Counted from the stretch's first letter, positions 35,516 to 47,981 are shown. The stretch is 64,000 bases of DNA from Acorus gramineus (GCA_030737835.1 CM060857.1:12225496-12289495), one strand, 5' to 3'. Program-made: numbers and translations. Notes: generated by a model not told the origin, from the sequence alone.

Positions 35516-36504
35516 ACATATACTTTAAAAAAAGTCTTTGAAGCCTTTATATATATATATATATATATGTATGACAATTAGCAATTAAATATGAATCAGA
35601 TAAACATTAATCAATTCCATAGAGAAATAAAATGTCAAACTTCAAATTGTGCTTGAAAATAAAATCAAGATACACATGTATCTGGAAATGAACCGTGCAA
35701 TTCAAATAACCTCCACAGATCCAACTGAAAAAAAAAATTGATTTCGATGTTTGTTTTCACTTCCACCATTAAATCTAGATCTAAAATAAATGTAAAGAAC
35801 AGTTAAAAAATCAGATCAATGTGAATTATTCAGATCTAAAACAGTCTAACATGAATGGATCGCCATTGTTTCCACCACAACCGTGTAAAAAACTTATAGT
35901 CTCAACCGATCAAAATAAAAAAAAAATTACGATGCTTGTTTTTATTTTCACAAATAAAACTGGATCTAAAAAGTCTAAATCGTCAATTTTTGGGGGTTCC
36001 GATTGACCTAACCTGAATGTTTGCACCACAAACAGATCGCACAAAACAAAGACGAGTTTCCTTTTTGTCTTCTCTTCTCCGCCGATCATATATGAATTTG
36101 ATGTTTGATTTTTGTTTTCGTTACGAGAGAACAATCGGAAAAATAAAAAAACTCGTTGTGAGAGAGAAGGGATTTCCAAATCGTAACTAACCCCATAATT
36201 ATCGGACCGGTTATGGAATCTTCATTTACGGAAATCAATGAAGAGCTTGATTGTGAGGGGGGTAATATAGGAAATTCACACTTGCCACCTCATGGGGCTT
36301 AGTATGGGGTCTACCAATTGGGGCCCAAGAATCATTATTCAATAAAATATTCACAAAATATTCATAATCTATTAATAAAAAATTTCTTCAGGGGGTTATT
36401 TGGATTTACTAGATGTTTTCAGGGGATTATATGAATTTTAAAAAAAATTAGAGGGTCATATATATTTCAATCAGATTTATGGGGCTGCATGGATTTTTTC
36501 CTTA

Positions 36505-37162
36505 TAAAAAGTGAAGCATATGCTTCAATGAATTGCATAGATGCATTTATAGATTGAAAGGAAAAATCCATATAACCCCCTGTAATCTTCCTTATATCCA
36601 TATAACCCCCTGTAATCTCAATATATCCATATAACCCCCTATAAACACACCATAAATGCAAATAACCCCCCGCGGTTAAATTTTTTTAACAGAATTGGAA
36701 TATTTCGAACATATTGCGTTATCTAAACCATGATTAACAAATATATATTCTTTTAACCCCCGAAAAATGGTCAATACTTAAAAATAAACCCTCATATTTC
36801 TAATTTTACACTCTTTTAGGATTTTTTTTTTAGAAGTATTGGCTGCTTTCAGAGGGTTAAAAAAATACATATTTATTAACCATAGTTTAAATAACGCAAT
36901 ATGTCGGAAATATTCCAATTCTGTTAAAAAAATTTAACCGCGGGGGGTTATTTGCATTTATGGTGTGTTTACAGGGGGTTATATGGATATCAGGAAGATT
37001 ATAGGGGGTTATATGGATTTTTTCCTTATAGAAAATGTAAAAAATTTTTTTCAAAGCATATGCCTTGTTAACATGAGCATATGCATTGACAAATTTCTAT
37101 CGACGCATATATGATTGAAATTGGGACTGAAAATAGATCTGGGTGTAACAGCGCCCGTAAAT
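36505..37162. mobile_element. MITE of the GAGTG-TG-TACACTC family, split by an inverted-repeat element
   Basis: Left 36505-36557 and right 37028-37162 read continuously as a copy of the element at 56368 (AATTGCATAGATGCATTTATAGA, then AAAATGTAAAAAATTTTTTTC, CATATGCCTTGTTAACATGAGC, ending GGGTGTAACAGCGCCC). The direct repeat TTATAGA on both sides marks the later insertion. Confidence 0.6.
36558..37027. mobile_element. Long inverted-repeat (fold-back) element, about 470 bp
   Basis: The arms run nearly the whole length: left AAGGAAAAATCCATATAACC ... CCGCGGTTAAATTTTTTTAAC ... TATTGCGTTAT, mirrored on the right by ATAACGCAATAT ... GTTAAAAAAATTTAACCGCGG ... GGTTATATGGATTTTTTCCTT. Arms of roughly 200 bp surround a spacer near 36780-36850. 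The left arm has an extra ATATCCATATAACCCCC unit. It would form a strong hairpin if transcribed. Confidence 0.85.
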
Positions 37163-38508
37163 GTTTGATGCTCTTGGAATAGTGTTGTGAAGATGGACTT
37201 GGTATCACGTCATGAAATTTTAGCCCAAATATGATTTCCCATTGGTAGCTGATACACTCCCACCAGCCCCATTTGCAGCTGGTTGTATTGGACGTCTAAC
37301 TTAGTATATATTCTATTATAAAAATGTTAAAAAAATATACATTGTATATATATCTTTTTTTATTAGCTAATTATATATTTCAAAGTAAAATTAAAATATG
37401 TGCATACTACAAATAAGATTGCAAAATGGGATTGAATGTGCAACTTTGCATGTAGTCATCACACATTTAGTGCATAATTTATGCAGCGAAACATGTATTT
37501 TCATAAAACTAAAGAACAAATACTTTACTTAATTATATGTATCCATTTACACAAAAGCAATAAAGAATGTAATGTATGCTTACACAAAAAATTTTAAAAA
37601 AAATAGATGGAACATGTATCCAATTAATAAAATGAGCTAAAAAAAAAATACATTTTTTTATCCTCATAAAATATATATCTCATCAACAAAACTAGAGGGC
37701 ATGTGAAACAACACCCTACAAAATACTCATAACTAACAACATAATATTCAAGGTGTATTGATATACTTATCTGACCACTTATACACTATGATATCACATT
37801 GCATATTATTGATATCACAACATATTATTCAAAAGTATTCTCAACTACCTATACATTACACTAGCATTAAATTTAAATTTTTACTTACCACAAAAATAAA
37901 AAATAAAAGTAAAATAATTTTTCAAAGAAAATATATATTTTTTATGTATACTTCACTTTTTATAACAATATTTTACTTCAATAAATAAGTGTATAATGTT
38001 TTTTTAAAAAAGAAGAAAATCAGAAGGCACAGACAGAGATGAGCTCTAAACAGGGTTAGATATATCATTAGTTCATTTTCCTATATATCAGCAACACATT
38101 GGTCCGGCTAACCAAACCAATTGGGTCACCAAAAAGCACTGCAAATAATAAAACACTTCTAAACATAGTTCAAAGAGTTACAAATAACCAAAAGAATTAA
38201 ACAAAGACAAGACTATTTGATCCATTGGTGCATCCGTGCATGGCACTGGGAATGCTAAACCTGCAGCTCTGAGACTCAAATTAGAACATCAGTTCCAGCA
38301 AAAATCAAGAAAAAAAAATGACAACCAAAGTGAACTTGAGCAACCGATACAATAACATTGTGAGCACTTTAGGAACTACAAATGACCAAATTTTTTACAA
38401 GTATATGTTAGTACAAAATGTGATCACCAATATACTGAATATCATGCTGATCTCCCCCGGTCCGCCATCTTCCATAATTTACACACCCATACCTCCGCAC
38501 GCAAACAA
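37163..38508. other. AT-rich DNA downstream of the AHL gene, no gene seen
   Basis: TAGCTGATACACTCCCACC at 37246 is another end of the GAGTG-TG-TACACTC repeats. The part 38040-38508 is probably 3' UTR of the AHL gene (minus strand) but its end cannot be fixed. Confidence 0.4.
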
Positions 38509-41500
38509 TCATCCACGCATCAGATCAATATCCATATGAGCATTCCTCATGTCCATCTGCCTTGAGCCCGGCCACCCGCCCATCATCGATGTCGGAGTAA
38601 GATTTTGAGTAGGCGGCATGCTGGAGGGGGTGGTGGTTCTATCACTTGTTGGTTGGTCAGATTCAGCACCTGATTCTGGGCCAATCTTGCCTTTGTTCTT
38701 CGCTTTGGAACCACTGTAAATAAAGCTCCCAACAATCACCTGCAATAAGCAAGTCAATGTCATGTCACATGCAATGTTATGATTCCATCACATATAGCAA
38801 TTGTCACATGCAATATTTTCATTCCATCATATATAGCAATTGATGGTACTAAATGGTTCAAAATGGAATTTTTAAAGTAAAAACAAAATAATCTAGGCTC
38901 GTAATGATAACCTGGACTTGGCTTGCGGCAATGAGCATTCCACCGACTCCACCACCAATCACCCGACCATCAGGACTAGACAAAGAAACACTAAGGCCAC
39001 CGGTTCGATTGCGAGATCCAGTGTTATCAGTGAGCAAGTAAGAACCAGATAAGCAGAGTATTTCAAAACGTCCCTGCAAAATCCAACAAGCACAAACATA
39101 ACTAAAACAGTAAAGAAAAAAAAACATACTTAGATCTCAGTTTCTTATAAAAGTGCGCAGACCAACATGTAATACCAAGCGAGTTCAGGTTCATAGTCCA
39201 TCTCATAATAAGTGTGTGTGTGTGAGAGAGAGAGAGAGAGTAGAATTGATAGCATATTTATTGAACTGAACAATTTGAAGGTATTTATTGGTCTACTTCC
39301 TTCTCCAACAAGGATTACAACATGAAAGAAACCGGTACCACAAAAAAAACGTAAGACTTGACCAGTAAAATATTGAAAACCATATGCAAGTTAAATCTTT
39401 TAATGGTGGACCAAGAGAATGAACAATACAAGATGAGGAAAAATTGCCCAGGGAAAAAGGTAGAATAACACTGCTCAAAATTTCCTGGCAAACCTATGGA
39501 CATCCTTTCATCTTTCACATGACCAATGAAGCAATATATCCTCCATAGTGTAGACTGGATTGCCAGTTGTAATATCATTGCCTTACATGTCACACCCATT
39601 AAAGAATAATTAAATCATGTTATTAAAATAAAGTGGTCATCCAAAAGGATTCTGATAATAAGGTGTCCCTTCATCGTGAGCCCAAACAGGGTGGCTCTTC
39701 AAATAAAGAGTGTGGGTTCACTCCCCATAGGTCTCAGGTTCAATTCTCCGAAGCTTATATGCTATATAAATTTTGTGGGCTATATTGTGCACTCAGGCTT
39801 TCCCAGCTCTTGTTGGGGTTTCTCACTACACCACAAAACATGTTCCTTCATCAATACATTTGGGTGGCTCTATAATTATTCTCATTCCACCCCCACCTTC
39901 ACTTTTCATTTTTTTAGCATGTTATTTCCCATATTTCATTATCATGTTATAAGTACTTCAACAGGCAATTGTGCTTCATAATACATCCCATGTCTCGGAT
40001 TATAAGTTCTATTATTATGTTTAGACGTTTGTCACTTAAGAAATTCCGCTGTTCACTAAAAAAAAAAAAAAGCACATTTGGAATTATTTTCTTTAAGAAA
40101 AGCATTTATAAATATGAAAAGTCTTCAAGCAAATATCAAATAGTAACCAATTTTCTAGCTTTAGAGAATAAGGTAGATGTTATATTATATTAGCAGCCAA
40201 CTGAATTACAGTAAGCAGATACCAAATAGTATTTAATTTTCTAGCTTTACAGAATAGGGTGGATGCTATATGAGCAGCCAACTGAATTACAGCACTGCCA
40301 ACATTTATAAATTTATTAACCACAGAAAAACATGTAGCATGATAGCCAGGTGCATACTCAAACAGAAGCATGTGATTCAATTTTCAATTATGTCCTGGGA
40401 ATTTTTTTAATAAGCATGCACTGACAAAAGGATATTAGTGAAACGTACACAAAATTTATCAAGACAAAATCCAACGTCAGCACACATTTGGAAAGAACCT
40501 CCCAAGAAAAACAAAACATTTACAGCTACCAATGCTTCAAATTTTGGAAATTGTTGAAACCTCGTAAGTTACAGTACCACCAGAAGTGGCAGGTTGACGA
40601 AGTGTCACTGTAGACACAGCACCATTGGCTGAAAGGATGCAAACCGCCCGAGGCCCCTGTTGTGAGAAAGCCAATATCTTTGTAGAAATGTCCTGTACAA
40701 ATACATGGGTATATATGTTTCAAAGGCATTCATTAAGCAAATGGCCAAAAAACTCATCACCTCAGTGCAATGAAATATCTACATGAACCTTATCATCTAA
40801 GATGTATAAAGCCATAAAGGAAATATTAGTACTGCCATTAAGAATGTTTTAATCTGTGTATAAGCCTCAAAAATCAATAACCAGGAGAGCAGACAAAATA
40901 AATGAATATGTTATAGTAATGACAAGACATATATATCCATACACTAGCAAAAACTCATCACCTCAGTGCAATGAAATAAATATCATTATCTAAGAATTGG
41001 ATGCTTTAATATCTGTATAAACCTCAAATTTTAATAACCAAGAGAACTTACAAAGTAAATGCATACGTATTTCAGCAATGCCTGGAAAATACATGACACT
41101 GGAGAATCCCTTTATGGATTCACCATCTACAAATTAAACAAGCAAGGGATATAGATACTGGGAGAAAAGAAAATGGCATTTCAAATATCCATGTTCATCA
41201 CCCACAATGTCCATGTTGGTCATCCCATTTCAAACGAACACATATATTCTTCAAATCTCAAAGAAGTTGCACAAGCACAATAAAGTATGAAACCCCACAA
41301 CAATAATCTAGATTGACATAGTGCCAAATGACATCAAACAACAAAGTCTACAATGCCAAAATACCTCGCCGATAGAAATTGTGATTACATGGGGAGTGAA
41401 GCCCACCCCGGCGGAGCCAATCATCCATTCACCTGGCAAGCATTAAAGATATTTCGAGACATGTAAATTGAATCATATACTAAAATTGTCCAAAGCACAA

Positions 41501-41967
41501 GAAACATACAGTGATCAAGAAAACTCACCAACCGCCGCCAGCTGCTGCTTCCGCCCAGTCCCAGGCGGCCGGCCTCTACCCCGCTTGGGTGTTGTGGAGG
41601 CCGGCCCCGACATCGAAACTGACCCTGACCCAGGCCCAAGCCCAGGCGCAGGCGACGACATGGGGGACAAAGCCAGTGCAACCGTGCCATCGGGCCCGTA
41701 CTTCCTAGGCCTCCCTCTCTTCCTCTTCACCGTCTCCCCTGACTGCCCCCCGGATTCGCCCACATTGACCCCGATATACTGCGCAACCCCTGAAGCCTGG
41801 GAATTCACATGGAACATGGACCCCCCTCCGACTCCGCCACCACCGGAGCACGGGCGAATGCCCGGTGGCGACGCACCATGTAAGGCTCCCAAGCTTGAGG
41901 ACCCACCCATTCCCCTGTGCATGTAATAGGAAGGTCCTGACATCCCCATTTCATCGCTTCCATCCAT
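38509..41967 (-). CDS. AT-hook motif nuclear-localized (AHL) protein, two-hook type
   Basis: Five exons on the minus strand join in frame: 41529-41967, 41365-41432, 40561-40692, 38912-39073, 38509-38739, giving 343 residues. Two AT-hooks are visible at the end of exon 1: KRKRGRPRKYG and PKRGRGRPPGTGRKQ. They are followed by a complete PPC/DUF296 domain (GFTPHVITISIGEDISTKI, ILSANGAVSTVTLRQP, GRFEILCLSGSYL, GGLSVSLSSPDGRVIGG, GMLIAASQVQVIVGSF). AHLs bind AT-rich DNA in the minor groove and form PPC-mediated complexes controlling growth and flowering (family knowledge). Two different hooks plus introns fit the intron-containing type II clade. The start is the first in-frame ATG; an in-frame TGA lies 20 bases upstream. 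The N-terminal 70 residues are Gly/Ser/Met-rich. Introns are 96, 672, 1487 and 172 bases. Confidence 0.95.
39211..39241. repeat. (GT)n(GA)n compound microsatellite
   Basis: GTGTGTGTGTGT followed by GAGAGAGAGAGAG in AHL intron 3, a likely length-polymorphic marker. Confidence 0.9.
39660..39870 (+). mobile_element. Possible tRNA-derived SINE
   Basis: Within AHL intron 3 (antisense to the gene) the text GGGTGGCTCTTCAAATAAAG ... GTGGGTTCACTCC ... CAGGTTCAATTCTCCG resembles an A box followed by a B box (GGTTCAATTC), as in plant tRNA-related SINEs. No clear 3' tail or flanking duplication was seen, so the limits are approximate and the call is weak. Confidence 0.35.
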
Positions 41968-42770
41968 GCATCCAGCGATCAAATTTCAAGCAAATCTTCC
42001 AAAAAGTAAGTTTTTTTTACTTGTTTATTAAGAGAATGTGAAGTGGGTGATGTTTGAAAGCGGTTTTACAAGTGGGTTCACAAAGACTTGCAGATATGGA
42101 AAACTAGATCACCATCTAACGCTTGAAGCAGAAGCAGAATGGACGTTCAATTTGCGCCTTTGATTTCAAGGGACAAAAAAAAAAAGCTCTTTTTTCCCCT
42201 CTCGTGATCACATAAACTTGAGTGGGATGAAATAATTGGCCTCTAAAGTAGGATTTCTCAAGAACAACAAAAGCAACTTTTAAAAGCCTACAAAAATCAC
42301 TTTTTTTTCATTTCCGAATACAAAACGCCCGAAATCAGAAGAACTCACAAACTGAAGCAACAACATTTGCTACAACTACATCACCTCCTAAATCCCAACT
42401 TCAAGAACCCACCAACAATAGCTCGAGAACATAGAGCTGGCAATGAAAAGAAAAGGTAGAGATTTCAAAAATGCCGAACCCAAACAAACAAAGGATCCTG
42501 AACCAAAAAAGGAAAGATTTTTTGAAATTCAAAAGCAGAGACAAAGGAGGGGGGAAGAGAGAGAGAGAACATCAAAACCCGGAACGGATTCCCGAGGAGG
42601 CTCCAGTTTTTTGAGCAAAATTTGCAAAACAAAGGCAGGCAAGATAAAAGTGACTCTTTTTCCAAGAAATTAAAGCTCGCTAGCTGGTACTTGGCAGGAA
42701 CAGCAGGAGCAGCAGAGCCGTAGTCGCTGTGGGAGAGCGGGGAAGGAGTTGGTCAAATTATGAAAAAGTC
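41968..42770 (-). promoter_or_regulatory. 5' leader and promoter region of AHL
   Basis: Purine-rich on the plus strand, hence CT-rich on the transcript, with GA repeats at 42556-42570. The composition is typical of a long plant 5' leader. No TATA box or leader intron could be fixed; an open plus-strand frame (42443-42673) is low-complexity. Confidence 0.4.
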
Positions 42771-42885
42771 CACAATCAACAGAGCTCCACAGCAATGGCC
42801 TGTTTTCTTGGGAAAAAATAGTAATGAAAATTTAACAAAAAAGTCCAAAATTTAATATAAAAAAGTGACAAATAAGTCTTTCAAT

Positions 42886-43311
42886 TAAGCCTATCAATCG
42901 GATAGATACGGATCGGATATGCTAATATTCATAGCCTGACTTTGAGATTCAGATATGAATATTAATTTTCAGATTCGGATCCCGTCGAATGTGGATTGGA
43001 TACGATACATTTTGGATAATTGACAAATTTAAATATTGACATTAATTTAGATAATCAAGTAATATTGTAAAGAGATGTCAAAATTAAAATTGAGATTTTT
43101 GAGGTTTATTCTCTTTTTCAGATATTATACATTGAAAATTTAATAGTATTATAATATATTATCATTGTGTTTAATTATACAAGATAACAATATGTGTAAT
43201 ATATAATTCAAATATATATATTTTTATAATATATGTCGAATACTGATATTTCTGATTTTTCAGATATAAATTCGGATCGGATTCGGATTTCTCAGACAAT
43301 TGACAGGCTTA
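42886..43311. mobile_element. hAT-like non-autonomous element with 8-bp target duplication
   Basis: The 426-bp element starts TAAGCCTATCAATCGG and ends CAATTGACAGGCTTA, imperfect inverted repeats. The perfect 8-bp direct repeat CTTTCAAT is on both sides (42878-42885 and 43312-43319). Both ends are full of CGGATCGGAT/GATTCGGAT words, like the other hAT elements here. Confidence 0.87.
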
Positions 43312-44933
43312 CTTTCAATTCTCAACAGAAGTGATAACTTATCATTGATTTAAAATGTGTCTCGTTTAAAAATTGATCAAAAAAATTGTTTAGAACTAAA
43401 TATATGTTCAACCTGTTTTTAACTCTAATTTTAGGTTGAATTTGAATGTGTAGTTGAGACGGTAAGATTCTTGAATAATTATCTATCCTAAAATAACTTA
43501 TATAGCTACCCAAATGAGGGCTGAATCTAATATTGTTCACAAATGCGTGCATCTTGGTGAAATTTTTTAACCCTAGGATTTTAATTACTAGGGTACAATA
43601 TGAGCTTAACTCATAATGAATTTGCTTAAGATTTGCTAAGCTCATCAGAAATATTTTAGAATACATTTTTAATTTTCTGATTTATATCGTGGATTAACTT
43701 AAGTAAGAAAGACAAATTGATGAATTTATTCGTTTTGTATTGATTCTTTTCTGTTTCCATGACAACATAAAAAATATATTTTCAACTATGAAACAAACAC
43801 AATATTGCACCCATATTTTTTTTTTTGGTAATTCAATATTGCAACCATATGATAAATGAGTTTTATTCACACATTGCATTCTACACTTAAAATTAATTAA
43901 ATTGATGACTCGTACTAATATCATCACGTGAATTTCGTTATTTTTGTTACAATTGATCAAAAATTTTATTACTTATCATTTCACATCCCAAAAAGAAACC
44001 CTATCTAAGTATTCTTTTTTCTTAGTGAAAATTAATTCTAGGCCTTTCAAAAAAACTTGAATTGTTTTTAAATCTCTAAAACATCTGAACTTATTTTTGG
44101 TCTCCAAATTTAATAGTATATTATTTCTGGATCCTTCTATCTTAACATAATTAAGTCCACTATCATACTTTTCATTTTTACCCCTCCTTCACTGTTTATA
44201 TATACTGTTAAAAATGTAAAGACAAGAGCAAAATTAAAAAACAAAAGAGTAAAAGATGACCAACCCATTAGATGGCAAAACTTTAGAAACAATACGCCCA
44301 CTCATTTGGGGACTTAAAAATAAGTTTAAATATTTCAGGGACTCAAAATTAATTTAGGGGTGCCCTGAGACCTGGAATTAATTTCCCCCTGTTTTTTAAA
44401 GACTACCTAGTCCCTCGTTTAACATCCGGGTGGTTTTTGGCATTTGCACAATGGATAAACACAAAATCCCCCCTATATGGAGCTCCCATGTGCCTCTCAT
44501 ATTCCCAGTACATGCATCACGTCACACGATGGGGGGCGATCGTAACCGTTGAAACGATGGATCACCCTTCACGGAGAGGGTTTTCTTCGATTTAATAAAT
44601 GCCTCAAATCCGCGACCCTTCATTTTGCTGCCTTTTTCGCCGCTTTAGGTGCTGACGTGGACGTTGAAGATCTGGAGAGCATTCATTTTTTTGAATTGTT
44701 TCACTGTATGAGCTCGGTAGCACGTAGCGGTCTCAGACTAATCCAGATCCCACAAAACCACTGTTTTGGGTGGGTTCAAGTGAGGTGACGTGGAGCTTTC
44801 CATGCTGTCGATCTTTTGGAAAGATGGGGTCTTTGCCTATCTTGGAAAAGCGGGATAACGTTTGCCTAATTTGGATGAGGACAACTTTTTGAAATGCTGC
44901 GCCACAATTATATTTTTTTAAATTTTTTTTTAT
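43312..44933. other. Intergenic DNA, no gene assigned
   Basis: 43312-44420 is AT-rich and featureless. 44430-44900 is less AT-rich with CpG words and an open 79-codon frame at 44549, but it has no known domain and could be a decayed gene or promoter fragment. Confidence 0.4.
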
Positions 44934-45674
44934 CGAGAAAAACCCAAACAAAACCCTGTAAAGTTGCTGAAATTCATGTAATCTATAAAAATATTTATGT
45001 AAATTTAAATAATATGTTAAAAAAAACTTTTGTTCATATATGAGTAATATTTTGATAATATTTTATTTGATTAACCTCAGCTAAAAATAAAATAGTATAT
45101 CAAAGGTGCGTTTGAATATGAGGTTAAAATTCTAAGATTTTTAAAATCTTATGTTTCAAACTCAACTTTTTAAAACCTATGTTTTATTAGATTTTCAACA
45201 ACAAGATTTTTTTATCGGAAGATTGTGGTTTGAAAAGCTAAACGCTAAAAATGTGTTTCGATCTGAGTTTTAAAATTTTTAACTTTTCAAACGCAGAATA
45301 TTCATAAACTCATATCCAAACGAACCCTAAAAAAACTCCTACAATTTGTTGAAAATTTAAAAAAACTATCTATAAATGGTTATTTTACCCATCCAAATAT
45401 ATTATAAAAGCATACTTGTAAAAGAAATACAGTCATTTACAAATGATTTTTTTCATTTTTAACATATTATAAAGGGTTTTGGATATACTGTGTTTTCAAT
45501 TAAAATTAATCAGACAAAATATACGTAGAATATTTATCATCGTCAATGGTAATTTAACTTAAAAGGTTATTTGAATTTATATAAGTATTTTCAGATAATT
45601 AAATAGACTTCAAAAAAAAAAAAAAGGGTTTATATGGATTTCGTGCAGTCTGTAGGGGGTATTTGAATTTTTCC
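44934..45674. mobile_element. Fold-back family element with a nested MITE
   Basis: Degenerate ends (GAGAAAAACCCAAAC left, GGGGGTATTTGAATTTTTCC right) and internal phrases (CTCCTACAATTTGTTGAAAAT, AACATATTATAAAGGGTTTT) match the elements at 1954 and 31024. It is interrupted at 45104-45327. Confidence 0.55.
45104..45327. mobile_element. Nested MITE, ends AGGTGCGTTTGAATATGAG / CTCATATCCAAACGAACCCT
   Basis: Inverted ends of about 19 bp with a few mismatches inside a fold-back element; the host text reads on across it (AATAGTATATCAAA ... AAAAACTCCTACAATT). The inside has paired AAACTCAACTTTT-type words. It resembles the MITE at 11301. Confidence 0.7.
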
Positions 45675-45848
45675 TTTTTTTTTTCTTTTTGGGAATTCAA
45701 ATTGTAGTCCCACATCACGGACGGGGCCCACAATAATTGCCACTGTCAAACGTGGTTTTTTGTCGGGTTGGATCCGGATCCGGATTCCGAAACCATATTT
45801 GAATAGAATTGGGCCTCAGATATTATAGAAGGAAAGGGCCCGAAAAAT

Positions 45849-46303
45849 GTTACACTAGGTTCTTTTTATAGTACAAAACGTAGAATATATATTTTTATTT
45901 TTAAAAATAGTAAATATCTTCTAATAAAATATATATTTTAATAAAAAAATATAAATCGTTCTATTTTGAATTTAATGAATCTATTTTTAGTAAGTGTAAG
46001 AAATTTTTTATTGAGTTATATATGCTTCATTGGATTTTTAAAGCCCAGAAAATGTTATACTCATTTTTTTTTGCAGTACAAAACGTAGATCACATGTTTT
46101 TATTTTAAAATTAGTAATATATTCTAATAAAATATATACTTTGATAAAAAAAATGTAAATCGTTCAATTTTAAATTGAATAAATTTATTTTTATTAAGTG
46201 TAAGAAATTTTTTTATTGAGTTATATATGCTTCACCAGATTTCTAAAGATATATATAGAACTGCATTTTGAATTGTAAAAAGAATTGAGTATAATAGCAC
46301 CCC
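45849..46303. repeat. Two tandem copies of a GAGTG-TG-TACACTC family MITE
   Basis: Copies at about 45849-46045 and 46055-46303 share TAGTACAAAACGTAGA, TTCTAATAAAATATATA, AAATCGTTCTATTTTGAATT and GAGTTATATATGCTTCA. The outer ends (TGTTACACTAGGTTCTTTTT and AAAAAGAATTGAGTATAATA) form an imperfect inverted repeat. Confidence 0.65.
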
Positions 46304-47313
46304 AGGAAAAAAAATGTTCAACCCAACCCAGTTTATTATCCTCCCAGTCCACATTCATTATAATTTAAAAAAAATTATATCTTATCTAATTATTAGATAA
46401 TATATATATTTGTAACGAATGAAACATATATTTCACATATGTGTGGACTCATTTTTAAAATTTTAAAAATATATTTCGACTTGATACCATGCCTATACCA
46501 CCTAACAATATATATGCATATGCATATATTGAAAAACTATCGAGATATATGAAAATTTATGTGGAATTATATTGAGGATTGCGTTTAACAAGTTTTTCTT
46601 GATCGTCTGGGATAACAATGTATTAGACCACCTCTTTAACTAAATGATTACATGCAGTAGATCTGAAAAAAAATATTAATAAAAAATAAAACAACGATGT
46701 ATCATAAAAACAAGGATATAAAAGAACTCTTTTAACATAATAAAGATAAGTAACACATTTCTCGCTTCTTTCATCAACATAAATTCTCTAATGATTTGAT
46801 CATCAGAATATTTTTGAAAGGGACACACTGTCTCATCTTCAATAAGAAGATAAACAAAACTTAAATGTTCAATTGAGATAATGATGTGATAAACTATAAT
46901 TAATCACACGGTCCCCTTCCCAATTGTCCTCGCATATTTTGAACAAACCTTGGGCTAGACAAACAACATCGATCATGTTCCCTTTAATCAAATATGCTAG
47001 GCCCAAGCATTGCTTGGATAACATGAGAGAAAGCATGATGAGAAGTGATGGAATGTTTTTTATTTTCTTTTAAAATTTAAAAAGTAAAGGAGGTTCCAAG
47101 GAAATGGTCAAGGTAGCAAAAGACATGATGTAGTACATTATTTGGATACCAGGAATGTGACTGCGTCGGAAGATTCACGTGTTTGATAATATTTATAATA
47201 ATAATAATAATAATAAATCACATGAAATGTAAATTTATTAGAATCACTGTCACATGCATTACATAACATGCACCATCACAACTATTTTTTTGGGGGAGTT
47301 ACGCCTTCTTTTA
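46304..47313. other. AT-rich intergenic DNA, no gene seen
   Basis: No coding frame. An (AAT)n microsatellite lies at 47193-47215. Confidence 0.5.
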
Positions 47314-47749
47314 CCCCCCGTTTGCCAACTGACATAAACAGAGAATAAAGGAGAATAACAGTAGAATAGCCCTTATTCGCTGTTTGTTTGGGGAGGATAA
47401 ACCCCGATAGCAATGCCTGGATAAACTAGCATAAGGCCTGATAACAATTCCACTAAAATGTGAGAATAGCTTATCAGGGCTTATCTATTCCTGAGAATAA
47501 AAATACCCCTCACCATCATTACAAAAAAATTCTCTCTCTTACTTTAACACAACCCAATGATACACCCCCATTTAATCTACACCGTCAGATCAGTGGATCT
47601 AGCCAACCATATTTAATCAGAACCGTCCAAAAAAAATAAAAATCTATAGCTTATCCGGACCGTCGAAAATGGTGGACCCTATTATAATCTGCCAACACGT
47701 GTATCATTAATCACCACACCCACTTCTCACCACGACTTCTCACTCTCGT

Positions 47750-47981
47750 CCCCATCGAAATACTCTCTCTTCTTCTTCACTGCCAAATCGGATGACCCTA
47801 GATGTGAAAAATTAGGGCTTCACCGCATCCGCCTGTCAAGCTCCTCCGTTCGTCTGTCAAGCGCGGCCCTGCGACGATACTTAGGTGGTGCACGAAACGT
47901 GGGGAAGGTGGTGCTACAGTGCACATTGAGTGCAGTCGGATCCAGCGGTTCTTTTTCGGTTTTTCGTCGATTTTTTGCGAG
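47750..47981 (+). other. Putative leader exon of the gene(s) inside the Harbinger-like element
   Basis: A CTCTCTCTTCTTCTTCAC-rich leader is followed by less AT-rich sequence ending at a strong donor, GCGAG|GTAAGC, at 47981. No long frame is open on the plus strand; the first ATG opens only a few codons. It is likely a non-coding first exon spliced to the coding segments 3.5 kb downstream. The upstream region near 47560-47700 has palindromic CCGTCAGATC and ACCGTC words. Confidence 0.4.

Larger units (their letters stand above)
31771..36340. mobile_element. MULE-like non-autonomous element (4.6 kb) with 10-bp target duplication
   Basis: Perfect direct repeats AATAAAATAT at 31761-31770 and 36341-36350 flank a 4570-bp insertion. 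Its ends are diverged inverted repeats (left GGCCCCAAAAATTAGGCTCC...GAGCCCCAATAGGTGGCA; inverted right GGCCCCAATTGGTAGACCCC...AGCCCCATGAGGTGGCA). The duplication size fits Mutator-like elements (9-11 bp). It shares both ends with the element at 15544. It contains two tandem-repeat zones and no transposase frame. The minus strand has a leader-like CT-rich stretch near 36050-36180, so a captured or decayed gene on that strand is possible. Confidence 0.85.
31024..36501. mobile_element. Fold-back type element (GGGAAAAATYCATATAACC family) interrupted by a MULE-like element
   Basis: Left part 31024-31770 and right part 36341-36501 together form one element of the family seen at 1954 and 44934. The left part contains an internal duplication: 31560-31770 repeats 31190-31410 (for example ACACAGTATACCAAAAAAAG, CCCTATAATGCGTTAAAAATGC). 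The right part (TTCTTCAGGGGGTTATTTGG) continues the sequence where the left part stops, matching 31440-31500. This continuity defines the insertion at 31771-36340. Confidence 0.65.

Noticed and set aside
41968..41982. AHL start five codons upstream
   Set aside because: That codon is TTG on the minus strand; the first ATG is at 41967.
42443..42673. Lys/Arg-rich frame upstream of AHL
   Set aside because: It is antisense to the CT-rich AHL leader and low in complexity.
44549..44788. 79-codon frame in a less AT-rich patch
   Set aside because: No recognisable domain or conserved start context; could be a gene remnant but cannot be supported.
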